Below are positions 24,677-32,465 of a stretch of 35,974 bases of DNA, in pieces; positions within the stretch are counted from its first letter, which is position 1, and each line of letters starts with the position of its first letter. A program made the position numbers and the translations under genes. The stretch comes from Rhodospirillales bacterium (GTDB lineage Bacteria; Pseudomonadota; Alphaproteobacteria; Reyranellales; Reyranellaceae), in the NCBI GenBank assembly GCA_009377525.1, contig WHTW01000078.1, positions 1 to 35,974 of the forward strand, in the 5' to 3' direction. The notes beneath the pieces were generated by a model, which saw only the letters and a program-made list of their open reading frames with translations, did no database searches and was not told the DNA's origin.

Positions 24677-25656
24677 CCGATCTCGATCACAGCCTTGCCG
24701 ACGACCTCGCGGTCGATCAGCACGCGGAAGGCATCGGCCGCGCGCTCCATCGGGAAGCGGTGCGAGATGTGGGGCCGCATGACGCCGAGCTCGGCCAGTC
24801 GTGGCAGCTCGACGGCGTAGTCCTTGGCGAAATCCGAGCCGGCGCGACGCGCGGTCTCACCGGCGCGTACGCCCAGGATCGACAGGCCCTTGATCAGCAC
24901 ACGGTTGGACATGATCCTGGTCGGACCGCCCGAAGTGAAGCCCACGACCAGCAGCCGCGCGCCGTAGGCCGCTGCGCGCATGGATTTCTCCAGCACCTCA
25001 CCGCCCACCGGATCGTAGATCACATCGGCGCCGCGCCCGTCGGTCATGCCCTTCACGATCGACACGAAGTCGGCTGACGTCAGGTTCACCACCAGGTCGG
25101 CACCCTGCTCGCGCACCACGGCCAGCCGCGCATCGTCGCTGCCGGTGGCGATCACCTGGGCACCGAGATGCTTGCCGAGCTGGACGGCGGCCATGCCGAC
25201 GCCGCCCGAGGCGCCATGCACCAGCAGGACCTCGCGCGGCTTCAGCCCCGCGCGATGGACCAGCGAATGGTAGGCGGTGGTGGCGCCAACGCGGAACGCC
25301 GAGCCCTCGGCAACCGACCAACCCGCGGGCAGGCGCATCAGATTGCCGGACGCCGGCACCTTGACGTACTCGGCGAAGGCGCCCGGGCGCACGCCGAAGA
25401 TCACGCGATCGCCGACGCGCCAGTCTTTTACGTCAGCGCCAACGGCGGAGACCGTGCCTGCGCCTTCCATGCCGGGAATGAACGGCAGCTCCGGCTTGTG
25501 CTGGTAATCCGCCGTCAGCATCAGCACATCAGGGAAGTTCACCGACGCGGCGCCGACCTTGATCAGGACGTCGGCAGGGCCGATCTCGGGGATCGGCATG
25601 TCCTTGACTTGCAGGACAGAGGGATCGCCAAGGCGATCGCAAACGACGGCTTTCAT
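24673..25656 (-). CDS. NADPH:quinone oxidoreductase-like MDR protein
   Basis: A 327-residue zinc-independent medium-chain dehydrogenase/reductase of the quinone oxidoreductase type. The N-terminal GroES-like domain includes MEGAGTVSAVGADVKDWRVG, and the Rossmann domain carries LVHGASGGVGMAAVQLGKHL (about 144-163) and ATGSDDARLAVVREQGAD. No structural or catalytic zinc cysteines are seen. It would reduce quinones or enones, including enoyl-CoA-like compounds, with NADPH. It lies downstream of the carbamoyltransferase on the same strand, separated by a 58-base palindrome, so co-transcription is uncertain. Confidence 0.93.
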   Translation of the reverse strand: MKAVVCDRLGDPSVLQVKDMPIPEIGPADVLIKVGAASVNFPDVLMLTADYQHKPELPFIPGMEGAGTVSAVGADVKDWRVGDRVIFGVRPGAFAEYVKVPASGNLMRLPAGWSVAEGSAFRVGATTAYHSLVHRAGLKPREVLLVHGASGGVGMAAVQLGKHLGAQVIATGSDDARLAVVREQGADLVVNLTSADFVSIVKGMTDGRGADVIYDPVGGEVLEKSMRAAAYGARLLVVGFTSGGPTRIMSNRVLIKGLSILGVRAGETARRAGSDFAKDYAVELPRLAELGVMRPHISHRFPMERAADAFRVLIDREVVGKAVIEIG

Positions 25657-25660
25657 GCTT

Positions 25661-25718
25661 TTCCGGACCGCGCGCGTCCCGCGCGCTCATGAGCGCGCGG
25701 GACGCGCGCGGTCCGGAA
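25661..25718. repeat. Perfect 58-base palindrome
   Basis: TTCCGGACCGCGCGCGTCCC at 25661 starts a fully self-complementary 58-base sequence centred on TCATGA (25687-25692), with 29-base arms and no loop. It lies between the stop of the carbamoyltransferase and the start of the quinone oxidoreductase, both on the minus strand. It may stop or shield transcripts, or be a REP-like mobile sequence. Confidence 0.85.
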
Positions 25719-25726
25719 GACCATGA

Positions 25727-27562
25727 CTAATCCAGCTCGAAGGCGTTCTTGTAGTCGAGCTTCAGCGCCGGATCCTGGTCTTCCTTGCGGAGCAAGCAGT
25801 TGCCGACCACCAGAACCTCGATTTCGCTGCCCATGAAGCAGCGGAAGGCGTCCTCGGGCGTGCAGACGATCGGCTCGCCGCGTACGTTGAACGAGGTGTT
25901 CACCACCACCGAGTAGCCGGTCTTGGCCTTGAACGTGCTCAGGAGGTCGTGGAAGGCCGGGTTGGTTTCCTTGTGCACCGTCTGGATGCGCGCCGAATAG
26001 TCGACGTGGGTCACCGCCGGGATGTCGGAGCGCGGCACGTTCAGCTTGTCGATGCCGAACAGCGCCCGCTCGGCCTCGCTCATGCTGCGGCGGCGGTCCT
26101 CGTTCACCGGCGCCACCATCAGCATGTAGGGGCTGTCGCTCTTGATGTCGAAATACTTGTCGACGTCCTCGCGCAGCACCGCCGGCGCGAAGGGGCGGAA
26201 CGATTCACGGTACTTGACCTTGAGGTTCAACGTCTTCTGCATCGAGGGCGAACGCGCGTCGCCCAGGATCGAGCGGGCGCCGAGCGAGCGCGGCCCGAAC
26301 TCCATGCGGCCCTGCATCCAGCCCACGGCCTTCTCGTCGGCCAGCGCCTGGGCCGTCTGCTCGATGATCTCGGCGCCCGCCAGCCGCGTCAGCCTGGCGC
26401 CGGCGGCGATCAGACGCTTCTCGATCTCGTCGTCGGAGTATTCCGGGCCGAGATAGGAGCCGGCCATGCCGTCGAGATGGCCGTTGAGCTTGCGGCCCTG
26501 GCCGAGATAGCCGTGATAGGCGGCGAAGGCGGCACCGACCGCGCCGCCGGCATCGCCGGCCGCGGGCTGCACCCAGATGCCGTCGAACAGGTTCTCGCGC
26601 AGAAGCTTGCCGTTGGCGACACAGTTCAGCGCCACGCCGCCGGCCAGGCAGATGTTCTTCGCCCCGGTCTCCTTCTTCACCGAGCGCGCCAGCCGGATCA
26701 CGATCTCCTCGGTGACGGCCTGGACCGACGCCGCGAGATCCATGTGATGCTGGGTCAGCAGCTCCTCGGGCTTGCGCGCCTTGCCGCCGAACAGCTCGCC
26801 GAACTTCTCGTTCGTCATGCGCAAGCCGGTGCAGTAGTCGAAGTATTGCTGGTCGAGGCGGAAGGTGCCGTCCTCCTTGAGGTCGACGATCTTGTCCAGG
26901 ATCAGGTCCTTGAACTTCGGCTCGCCATAGGGCGCCAGCCCCATGACCTTGTACTCGCCGGAATTGACCTTGAAGCCCGTGTAGTAGGTGAATGCCGAGT
27001 AGAGCAGCCCGAGCGAGTGCGGGAAGTGGATCTCCTTCAGCATCTCGAGCTTGTTGCCCTGGCCCCAGGCCAGCGACGTCGTCGCCCATTCGCCGACGCC
27101 ATCCATGCACAGCACGGCGGCCTCTTCGTAGGGCGACGGGAAGAAGGCCGAGGCGGCGTGGCTCTGGTGATGCTCGCCGAACAGCAGCCGCTTGTGCCAG
27201 TCGAAGTCGGGCTGCCAGTGCTTCATCTCATCGCGCAGCAGCGTCTTCTGGAACAGCTTCTCCTTCAGCCACAGCGGCATGGCCATGCGGAACGACTGGA
27301 AGCCGCGCGGCGCGTAGGCGAGGTAGGTCTCGAGCAGGCGCTCGAACTTCAGGAACGGCTTGTCGTAGAAGGCGACATAGTCGACGTCGGCCAGCTTGAT
27401 GCCGGCCTCATCGAGGCAGTACTGCACGGCGTGCTGCGGGAAGCCCGAATCGTGCTTCTTGCGCGTGAAGCGCTCCTCCTGCACGGCGCCGACGAGGTGG
27501 CCGTCCTCGATCAGCGCTGCGGCGCTGTCATGATAGAAGGCCGAGATGCCGAGCACGCGCAT
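25727..27562 (-). CDS. Carbamoyltransferase (NodU/CmcH/TobZ family)
   Basis: A 611-residue O-carbamoyltransferase. The N-terminal Kae1-like domain starts MRVLGISAFYHDSAAALIED and holds the HHQSHAASAFFPSPYEEAA motif (131-149, iron/adenylate-site histidines) and a later GDAGGAVGAAFAAYHG. The C-terminal YrdC-like domain has YRESFRPFAPAVL and VVNTSFNVRGEPIVCTPEDA. The family transfers carbamoyl from carbamoyl phosphate, through carbamoyl-AMP, to a hydroxyl of a sugar, antibiotic or toxin. No glycosyltransferase or natural-product genes lie nearby. It follows the DUF5989 and SxtJ genes by 30 bases, a three-gene set seen in many bacteria. The acceptor is unknown. Confidence 0.95.
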   Translation of the reverse strand: MRVLGISAFYHDSAAALIEDGHLVGAVQEERFTRKKHDSGFPQHAVQYCLDEAGIKLADVDYVAFYDKPFLKFERLLETYLAYAPRGFQSFRMAMPLWLKEKLFQKTLLRDEMKHWQPDFDWHKRLLFGEHHQSHAASAFFPSPYEEAAVLCMDGVGEWATTSLAWGQGNKLEMLKEIHFPHSLGLLYSAFTYYTGFKVNSGEYKVMGLAPYGEPKFKDLILDKIVDLKEDGTFRLDQQYFDYCTGLRMTNEKFGELFGGKARKPEELLTQHHMDLAASVQAVTEEIVIRLARSVKKETGAKNICLAGGVALNCVANGKLLRENLFDGIWVQPAAGDAGGAVGAAFAAYHGYLGQGRKLNGHLDGMAGSYLGPEYSDDEIEKRLIAAGARLTRLAGAEIIEQTAQALADEKAVGWMQGRMEFGPRSLGARSILGDARSPSMQKTLNLKVKYRESFRPFAPAVLREDVDKYFDIKSDSPYMLMVAPVNEDRRRSMSEAERALFGIDKLNVPRSDIPAVTHVDYSARIQTVHKETNPAFHDLLSTFKAKTGYSVVVNTSFNVRGEPIVCTPEDAFRCFMGSEIEVLVVGNCLLRKEDQDPALKLDYKNAFELD

Positions 27563-27592
27563 GAGGGCGCCCTTTCCCTTACCTGGTCCTTC

Positions 27593-27745
27593 CTAGAACA
27601 GCGTGTAGACGAACGGCGCGATGGCCGAACCCTTGGTCAGCACGATCAGGCCGCCGAAGATCACCATCATGATCAGGATCGGCAGCAGCCAGAACTTCTT
27701 GCGCTCCCGCATGAAGGCCCAGAGTTCGACGATAATGGAGCCCAT
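27593..27745 (-). CDS. DUF5989-type small membrane protein
   Basis: A 50-residue protein starting MGSIIVELWAFMRERKKFWL and ending APFVYTLF, with one transmembrane helix (about residues 19-39, WLLPILIMMVIFGGLIVLT). AAAGGA stands at a good distance before the ATG. It lies between the SxtJ-like gene (18 bases upstream) and the carbamoyltransferase (30 bases downstream). The conserved basic ERKKFWLLP before the helix and the gene order match the small DUF5989 proteins found beside SxtJ and carbamoyltransferases. The function is not known; a membrane partner for the transferase or SxtJ is plausible. Confidence 0.88.
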   Translation of the reverse strand: MGSIIVELWAFMRERKKFWLLPILIMMVIFGGLIVLTKGSAIAPFVYTLF

Positions 27746-27763
27746 TGCCCGGTCCTTTCGGGA

Positions 27764-28195
27764 TCAGAATTGGTTTTTCATGGATTGCGGCGGCGGCCCC
27801 GGAGGGGTGCGGTCAATCCAGTAGGTCTTGGCGGCGGGATCGCGCTTGAGGCGCAGGAAATCCTTGCCAAAGGCGCGCATGACAAGGCCGATCGGCATGA
27901 TGGTCACGAAGAACAGCAGCCCCAGCACAAGAGGATTCATCACCTTGTACAGCAGGAGCCCGAACTTCAGCCACAGCCGGTTGAGCGGCGCGAGGACGCG
28001 CGGATAGATCAGCGCCACCAGCAGGAAGAGGGCGGCCAGCGGCAGCGCCCAGTGCCAGGTGGAGCCGTGGCGCCACAGCGAGAGGGCGCTGACGATGGCG
28101 AAGAAGCCGGCAAAGACGAGACCGAAACCGCGGTCGGACCCCGCCTTTACTTCTTCCTCGCGCGAAAAGTCCTCGTGAAGCTGGCTGGTCGCCAT
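27764..28195 (-). CDS. SxtJ-family membrane protein
   Basis: A 143-residue integral membrane protein with three likely helices: about 26-41 (LVFAGFFAIVSALSLW), 49-64 (ALPLAALFLLVALIYP) and 82-107 (YKVMNPLVLGLLFFVTIMPI). The FLRLKRDPAAKTYWIDR stretch near the C-terminus is typical of the SxtJ family, named from the cyanobacterial saxitoxin cluster, where it also neighbours a carbamoyltransferase. Its function is unknown. It is the first gene of the sxtJ-DUF5989-carbamoyltransferase run; a TTGACT on the minus strand at 28256-28251 could be a -35 box, but no good -10 follows at the right distance. Confidence 0.88.
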   Translation of the reverse strand: MATSQLHEDFSREEEVKAGSDRGFGLVFAGFFAIVSALSLWRHGSTWHWALPLAALFLLVALIYPRVLAPLNRLWLKFGLLLYKVMNPLVLGLLFFVTIMPIGLVMRAFGKDFLRLKRDPAAKTYWIDRTPPGPPPQSMKNQF

Positions 28196-28274
28196 TTGCC
28201 CCGTACTACCGCCCTTTTTGGGGCCTTTAACTCACTGATCTCAAACGCGAAGTCAATTGGCGACCAGAAGAAGG

Positions 28275-28958
28275 TTATTCAGTCGCGGCGGCCGTGAAGC
28301 CGTGCGCCAGCAGGGCCTCCAGCGTGCGACGCCACACCGCCGTGGCCCGCTCGAAGCTGAGGCCATCGCGGCGGCGCAGCACGATCCACGCCTCGAGCGA
28401 CAGGGCAGCACCAATGGCGTCCAGCAGCTCTTCCTTGGCCTGCCCGCTTAGAGGGGCAAACTCAGGCTCAAAGGCCTCCAGGATAGCCTCGCGCAGCTCC
28501 TGCTTGGAGACCCTGGCGCGCTCGGTCAGGGCCGGGTGGTTCACGAACTGGCCGGCCGCGACCCGCAGCGGCACGATCTTGTCGAACATCTGGGCCAGGT
28601 TCTCGACCACGGAGGGGATGCGGGCCGACATCGGCCGATTGCTGGGGGTCGGGGGCGGCACGACCAGGTCGTCGCGCACGCTGTCCACGACAGTTACGAA
28701 AAGTGACTCAACGTCGCCGAAATGCTGGAAAACCGACCGAACCGAGACATCGGCCCGCTTGGCCACCGCCACCACGGTCGGCGCCGTGCTGGTCTCGGCA
28801 ATCATCGCCTTGGCGGCGGCAATGATCTTGCGGCGGGTTTCAGCCGCCCGCCGGTTGCGTCCATCGGACCGGCCAGTGTCACGGCTCATGTCGCCCATTC
28901 TCGCCTCGTTCGACTGTGCCACTGCGTTGCCGCGCGGCTGCACCGCTGCTTCGGTCAT
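28275..28958 (-). CDS. TetR-family transcriptional regulator
   Basis: A regulator of up to 227 residues. A disordered polar N-terminal stretch (1-35) precedes the TetR domain (RAAETRRKIIAAAKAMIAE at about 37-55) and helix-turn-helix (about 60-80, VVAVAKRADVSVRSVFQHF). The start is uncertain. ATGs at 28898 and 28889 would give 207 or 204 residues and still contain the whole DNA-binding domain. It lies upstream of the sxtJ gene on the same strand with a 79-base gap and is divergent from the HAD gene, so it may control either. No operator-like repeat was recognised. Confidence 0.88.
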   Translation of the reverse strand: MTEAAVQPRGNAVAQSNEARMGDMSRDTGRSDGRNRRAAETRRKIIAAAKAMIAETSTAPTVVAVAKRADVSVRSVFQHFGDVESLFVTVVDSVRDDLVVPPPTPSNRPMSARIPSVVENLAQMFDKIVPLRVAAGQFVNHPALTERARVSKQELREAILEAFEPEFAPLSGQAKEELLDAIGAALSLEAWIVLRRRDGLSFERATAVWRRTLEALLAHGFTAAATE

Positions 28959-29079
28959 TTCGATTGGTTCCTAGCTCGGAGTGACGGCGAACGGTGGTCA
29001 TTGATCAACCCGTCGCCTATGGAGGGCGTGAAATAAGGGCCGACTAGGGCAGGAACAAGGTAAACAGGGTCGCACCTCC

Positions 29080-29745
29080 ATGAATATTAGCCATGCAAAA
29101 ACCCCTCGCGCGATCTTGTGGGACTTCGGCGGCGTGATCCTCTCGAGCCCGTTCGAGGCCTTCAATCGCTATGAGGCCGAAATCGGACTTCCCAAAGATT
29201 TCATCCGCGGCCTCAATGCGCGCGACGGCGACACCAATGCCTGGGCAAAAATGGAACGCAGCGAGGTTTCTCTCGAAGGCTTCGTCGCGCTGTTCGAGGA
29301 GGAAGCCCGCCAGCAGGGTCACAAGCTCGACGGCTGGCGCATCCTGCACTCGCTGAGCGGCGACATTCGGCCGCAGATGGTCGAAGCGCTGCGCCGCTGC
29401 AAGCAGGCCTTCCGCATGGCCTGCATCACCAACAACATGAAGTCGGGCGAAGGGCCGGGCATGGCGCGCAGCACCGACAAGGCCAGGGCCGTCGCCGAGA
29501 TCATGACGCTGTTCGAGCACGTCGTGGAATCGAGCAAGCTCGGGGTGCGCAAGCCAGATCCGCGCATCTACCAGCACGCCTGCGACCTTTTGGGCGTGCC
29601 GCCGCAGGACTGCATCTACCTCGACGACCTCGGCATCAACCTGAAGCCCGCCCGCGCGCTCGGCATGCGCACGATCAAGGTCGGCGATCCCGACGTGGCG
29701 ATCGACGAGCTGCAGGCGATGGTCGGCATCCCGTTGCGCGGTTGA
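29080..29745 (+). CDS. HAD-superfamily hydrolase (subfamily IA)
   Basis: A 221-residue HAD hydrolase of the soluble epoxide hydrolase N-terminal / ACAD10-like group. Motif I is LWDFGGVIL (residues 13-21), with glycine instead of the second aspartate as usual in this FGGV group. Motif II is ITNN (about 115-118), motif III KLGVRKPDPRIY and motif IV YLDDLGINLKPA. It would act as a phosphatase on an unknown phosphorylated metabolite. No strong ribosome site precedes the ATG. Its stop overlaps or closely precedes recX. Confidence 0.9.
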   Translation: MNISHAKTPRAILWDFGGVILSSPFEAFNRYEAEIGLPKDFIRGLNARDGDTNAWAKMERSEVSLEGFVALFEEEARQQGHKLDGWRILHSLSGDIRPQMVEALRRCKQAFRMACITNNMKSGEGPGMARSTDKARAVAEIMTLFEHVVESSKLGVRKPDPRIYQHACDLLGVPPQDCIYLDDLGINLKPARALGMRTIKVGDPDVAIDELQAMVGIPLRG

Positions 29746-29747
29746 GC

Positions 29748-30302
29748 GTGAAACGTCCGGCGCGTCCGATCACCGCGAAGTACCTGCGGAATGCTGCCGC
29801 GTTCTATCTCGAACGCTATCCCGCGACGGCCGAAGGCCTACGCCGCGTGCTGAACCGTCGCGTTCGCAAAGCCGAGATGGCGGACGCGCCGGTGATGGAG
29901 AACGTCGAGCAGGCGATCGAGGCGATCGTCGCGAAGTTCGTCGAGGCCGGCGCCATCAACGACAAGGAGTTCGCCCAGACCAAGGCGCGCGCGCTGCATC
30001 GGCGCGGCACGTCGAGCCGGCTGACGCGCCAGAAGCTCAAGCATGCCGGCGTCGACGGCGACACGCTCGAGCTGGCGATGGCCGCCCTCGACGAGGAGCT
30101 CGACACCGATCCGGCGAAACGCGAATGGCAAGCGGCCGTCGCGTTGGCGCGGCGGCGGCGGCTCGGACCATTCCGGCCGGAAAAGGACCGCAAGGACAGG
30201 CGCCTGCGCGACCTCGCCGCGATGGCCCGCGTCGGCTTCGCCTTCGATGTTGCCAAAAAGGTGATCGACGCAACGAGCCCCGATGCACTGGACGACGAAT
30301 GA
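29748..30302 (+). CDS. recX: RecX-like regulatory protein
   Basis: A basic, helical protein of 184 residues (from GTG 29748). RecX proteins cap RecA filaments and inhibit RecA. The recognisable part is the three-helix repeat with FVEAGAINDKEFAQTKARAL, RRGTSSRLTRQKLKHAGVD and a C-terminal RRRRLGPFRPEKDRKDR stretch typical of alphaproteobacterial RecX. An alternative TTG at 29742 overlaps the preceding TGA and would add two residues. Neither start has a good Shine-Dalgarno sequence, so coupling to the HAD gene is likely. recA is not in the window. Confidence 0.85.
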   Translation: MKRPARPITAKYLRNAAAFYLERYPATAEGLRRVLNRRVRKAEMADAPVMENVEQAIEAIVAKFVEAGAINDKEFAQTKARALHRRGTSSRLTRQKLKHAGVDGDTLELAMAALDEELDTDPAKREWQAAVALARRRRLGPFRPEKDRKDRRLRDLAAMARVGFAFDVAKKVIDATSPDALDDE

Positions 30303-30325
30303 CGGGCTTGCTTACCTCCCCAGCG

Positions 30326-30373
30326 AGTCGGATTCCCCTCCCCCTAGCGGGGGAGAGGAGTCCGAGTCGACGA
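30326..30373. repeat. GC-rich CTAG-centred hairpin, copy C
   Basis: CCTCCCCCTAGCGGGGGAGAGG (with CTAG at 30344-30347) is one terminal unit of the larger repeats at 5056-5146 and 17361-17454. The flanks GAGTCGGATTCC and GGAGTCCGAGTC extend the stem imperfectly. It fills the 81-base gap between recX and the ArsC-like gene. Confidence 0.7.
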
Positions 30374-30383
30374 GGGGAAAGCG

Positions 30384-30734
30384 ATGACCATCACGATCTG
30401 GCACAACCCGCGCTGCAGCAAATCGCGCGAGACGCTCGAGCTCCTGAAGAAGAAGGGCGTCGCGCCGGTCATTCGCGAATACCTGAAGGAGCCACCCGGC
30501 AAGGCCGAGGTCGAGAAGCTCCTGGACATGGTCGGTGGCGAGCCTGGCGCGTTGATCCGCGACGGCGAGGCCGGGTTCAAGGCACTCAAGAAGAAGAAAG
30601 CCGATCTCAACCGGGCCGATATCGTGAAGGCGATCGCCGCGTATCCCGTGCTGACGCAGCGGCCGATCGTAGTCGCCGGCAAGCGCGCCGCCATCGGCCG
30701 GCCGCCAGAGGCGGTGCTGCCGCTGCTGAAATAG
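30384..30734 (+). CDS. arsC: Arsenate reductase (glutaredoxin), ArsC family
   Basis: A 116-residue thioredoxin-fold protein of the glutaredoxin-dependent ArsC family, reducing arsenate to arsenite. The catalytic cysteine is C11 (NPRCSKSR), and the three arginines that hold the substrate are present at R59, R93 (TQRPIVV) and R106 (IGRPPEAV), which favours ArsC over Spx/YffB relatives. AGGGGAAAG precedes the start. No arsenite pump or arsR gene is nearby. It ends 4 bases before the cyclase fusion gene, so the two are probably translated from one message. Confidence 0.88.
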   Translation: MTITIWHNPRCSKSRETLELLKKKGVAPVIREYLKEPPGKAEVEKLLDMVGGEPGALIRDGEAGFKALKKKKADLNRADIVKAIAAYPVLTQRPIVVAGKRAAIGRPPEAVLPLLK

Positions 30735-30738
30735 CGTC

Positions 30739-32406
30739 ATGGTCGGCCGGCTCCGCCTCTGGTCGGGCTATGTGCTGTTCTTCTATGTCGTCACGCATCT
30801 GCTGAACCACACGCTCGGCCTGATCTCGCTCAGCGTGCTCGAGGCGGGCCGGCACTGGTTCGTCCTCATCTGGCACAATCCGGTCGGCCAGACCGTGCTC
30901 TACGGCGCGCTGTTCGGCCATTTCTTCCTCGCCCTGTGGTCGCTCTACCGGCGGCGCGCGCTGAAGCTGTCGTCCTGGGAATGGACGCAATGGATCCTGG
31001 GCGTGCTGATCATCCCGCTGGCCGCCATACACGTCGTCGGCACCCGGCTGGCGCAAGAGCTCTATGGCGTCGAGTCCGGCTATCCCTGGGTGCTGGGCTC
31101 GCTGGTGGTCGGCGACTGGACCGGCATCGCGCGGCAATTCGCCTTGCCCGTCGTCGTCTGGCTGCATGCCTGCATCGGCCTGCACTTCGCCTGGCGCCTG
31201 CGCCCTTGGTATCGCACCTGGCTGCCGCTGCTCTACGCCATCGCCTTGCTGGTGCCGGTGGGCGGCATCGCGGGCGCCGCCATCGCCTTGCGCGACGTCG
31301 CCGACCTCGCCCAGCAGCCGGGATTCCTCGCCAACCTGTTCGCGCGCGTGCATGTGCCGACGCAGGAAGGCATCGACAATCTCTATGCCATCTCGCGCAA
31401 CCTGCAGATCGGCGCGCTGGTGCTGCTGGTTGGCGCGCTGAGCGCACGCCCGCTGCGCGACCTGTGGGAGAGCCGCGCCGGAGTCGTGCGCCTCGATTAC
31501 GACGAACGCCGCAGCATCGCCCAGCCGACCGGCCTCACCATCCTCGAGATGAGCCGCATCGCCGGCATCCCGCACGCCTCGGTGTGCGGCGGCCGCGGTC
31601 GCTGCTCGACCTGCCGGGTGCGCATCGGTGGCCAGGATCGCACCAAGCTGCCCGAGCCCTCGGCCGAAGAGCAGAAGGTGCTGGCGCGCGTCGGCGCGCC
31701 GGCCAATGTGCGGCTGGCCTGCCAGCTCCGCCCGCCGCCCGGCCACTATCGCGTGACGCCTCTCCTGCCCGCCTCGGCCGGCCCGGTCGAGGCCTATCGC
31801 CGCCTGCCGCAGGCGCATGGCGGCGAGCACTACGTCGCCATCCTGTTCGCCGACATCCGCGGCTTCACCTCGATCTCCGAGGGCAAGCTGCCGTACGACG
31901 TGGTGTTCCTGCTCAACCGCTATTTCCGCGCCACCGGCCAGGCCATCGAGTCGGCGGGCGGCCGGCTCGACAAGTTCATCGGCGACGGCGTGATGGCGAT
32001 CTTCGGCCTCAACAGCGAACCGCAGATCGCCTGCCGTCAGGCGCTCGATGCGGCGCGGCGCATGGGCGAGGCGCTCAGCGATCTCAACGAGGCGCTGTCG
32101 GGCGATCTCGACCAGCCGTTGCGCATCGGCATCGGCCTGCATTCCGGCCCGACCATCGTCGGCGAGATGGGCTACGCACGCACCACGCAGCTGACGGCGA
32201 TCGGCGACACGGTGAACATCGCCAGCCGCCTGGAGACGCTGACCAAGGAGTTCACCGCCGAGCTGGTCGTCTCACAGGAGCTGCTCGACCGCGCCGGAAT
32301 CGATCTTGGCGCCCATGAAAGCCACGACGTCGAGATCCGCGGCCGCCAGGGCCGTTTGACGGTACGTGCCGTCAAGAAGGTGGTCGAACTCACGGCAATG
32401 TCATGA
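30739..32406 (+). CDS. Membrane cytochrome b-like / 2Fe-2S / adenylate cyclase fusion
   Basis: A 555-residue, three-part protein. Residues 1-238 are membrane-embedded with about six helices and contain histidines H20, H24, H61, H98, H143 and H149; FYVVTHLLNHTLGLISL resembles succinate dehydrogenase/fumarate reductase cytochrome b anchors, so haem binding is possible. Residues about 248-342 are a plant/adrenodoxin-type ferredoxin with ligands C283, C289, C292 and C328. Residues about 363-550 form a class III nucleotide cyclase: metal aspartates D372 (FADIRGFT) and D416 (FIGDGVMA), K412, T486, N493 and R497 (GDTVNIASRLE). K412 and T486 favour ATP as substrate. It probably couples the redox state of the membrane or cluster to cAMP synthesis (inference). 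It follows arsC by 4 bases. Confidence 0.92.
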   Translation: MVGRLRLWSGYVLFFYVVTHLLNHTLGLISLSVLEAGRHWFVLIWHNPVGQTVLYGALFGHFFLALWSLYRRRALKLSSWEWTQWILGVLIIPLAAIHVVGTRLAQELYGVESGYPWVLGSLVVGDWTGIARQFALPVVVWLHACIGLHFAWRLRPWYRTWLPLLYAIALLVPVGGIAGAAIALRDVADLAQQPGFLANLFARVHVPTQEGIDNLYAISRNLQIGALVLLVGALSARPLRDLWESRAGVVRLDYDERRSIAQPTGLTILEMSRIAGIPHASVCGGRGRCSTCRVRIGGQDRTKLPEPSAEEQKVLARVGAPANVRLACQLRPPPGHYRVTPLLPASAGPVEAYRRLPQAHGGEHYVAILFADIRGFTSISEGKLPYDVVFLLNRYFRATGQAIESAGGRLDKFIGDGVMAIFGLNSEPQIACRQALDAARRMGEALSDLNEALSGDLDQPLRIGIGLHSGPTIVGEMGYARTTQLTAIGDTVNIASRLETLTKEFTAELVVSQELLDRAGIDLGAHESHDVEIRGRQGRLTVRAVKKVVELTAMS

Positions 32407-32465
32407 GATTTTCGTTGCTCGCCCGATGTGCCCGGCGACAATTCGGCAACCCGAGGAGGTGAATC

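Noticed and set aside
28225..28256. Promoter TTGACT-N20-TTAAAG before the sxtJ gene
   Set aside because: The spacing of 20 bases is too long and the -10 match is poor.
25949..28297. A 782-codon plus-strand open frame antisense to the carbamoyltransferase region
   Set aside because: Low-complexity Arg/Leu/Val/His-rich translation with no domain; it mirrors the codon bias of the real minus-strand genes.
30607..32142. A 511-codon minus-strand open frame antisense to the cyclase fusion
   Set aside because: The plus strand carries intact catalytic motifs; the antisense product is a typical GC-rich shadow.
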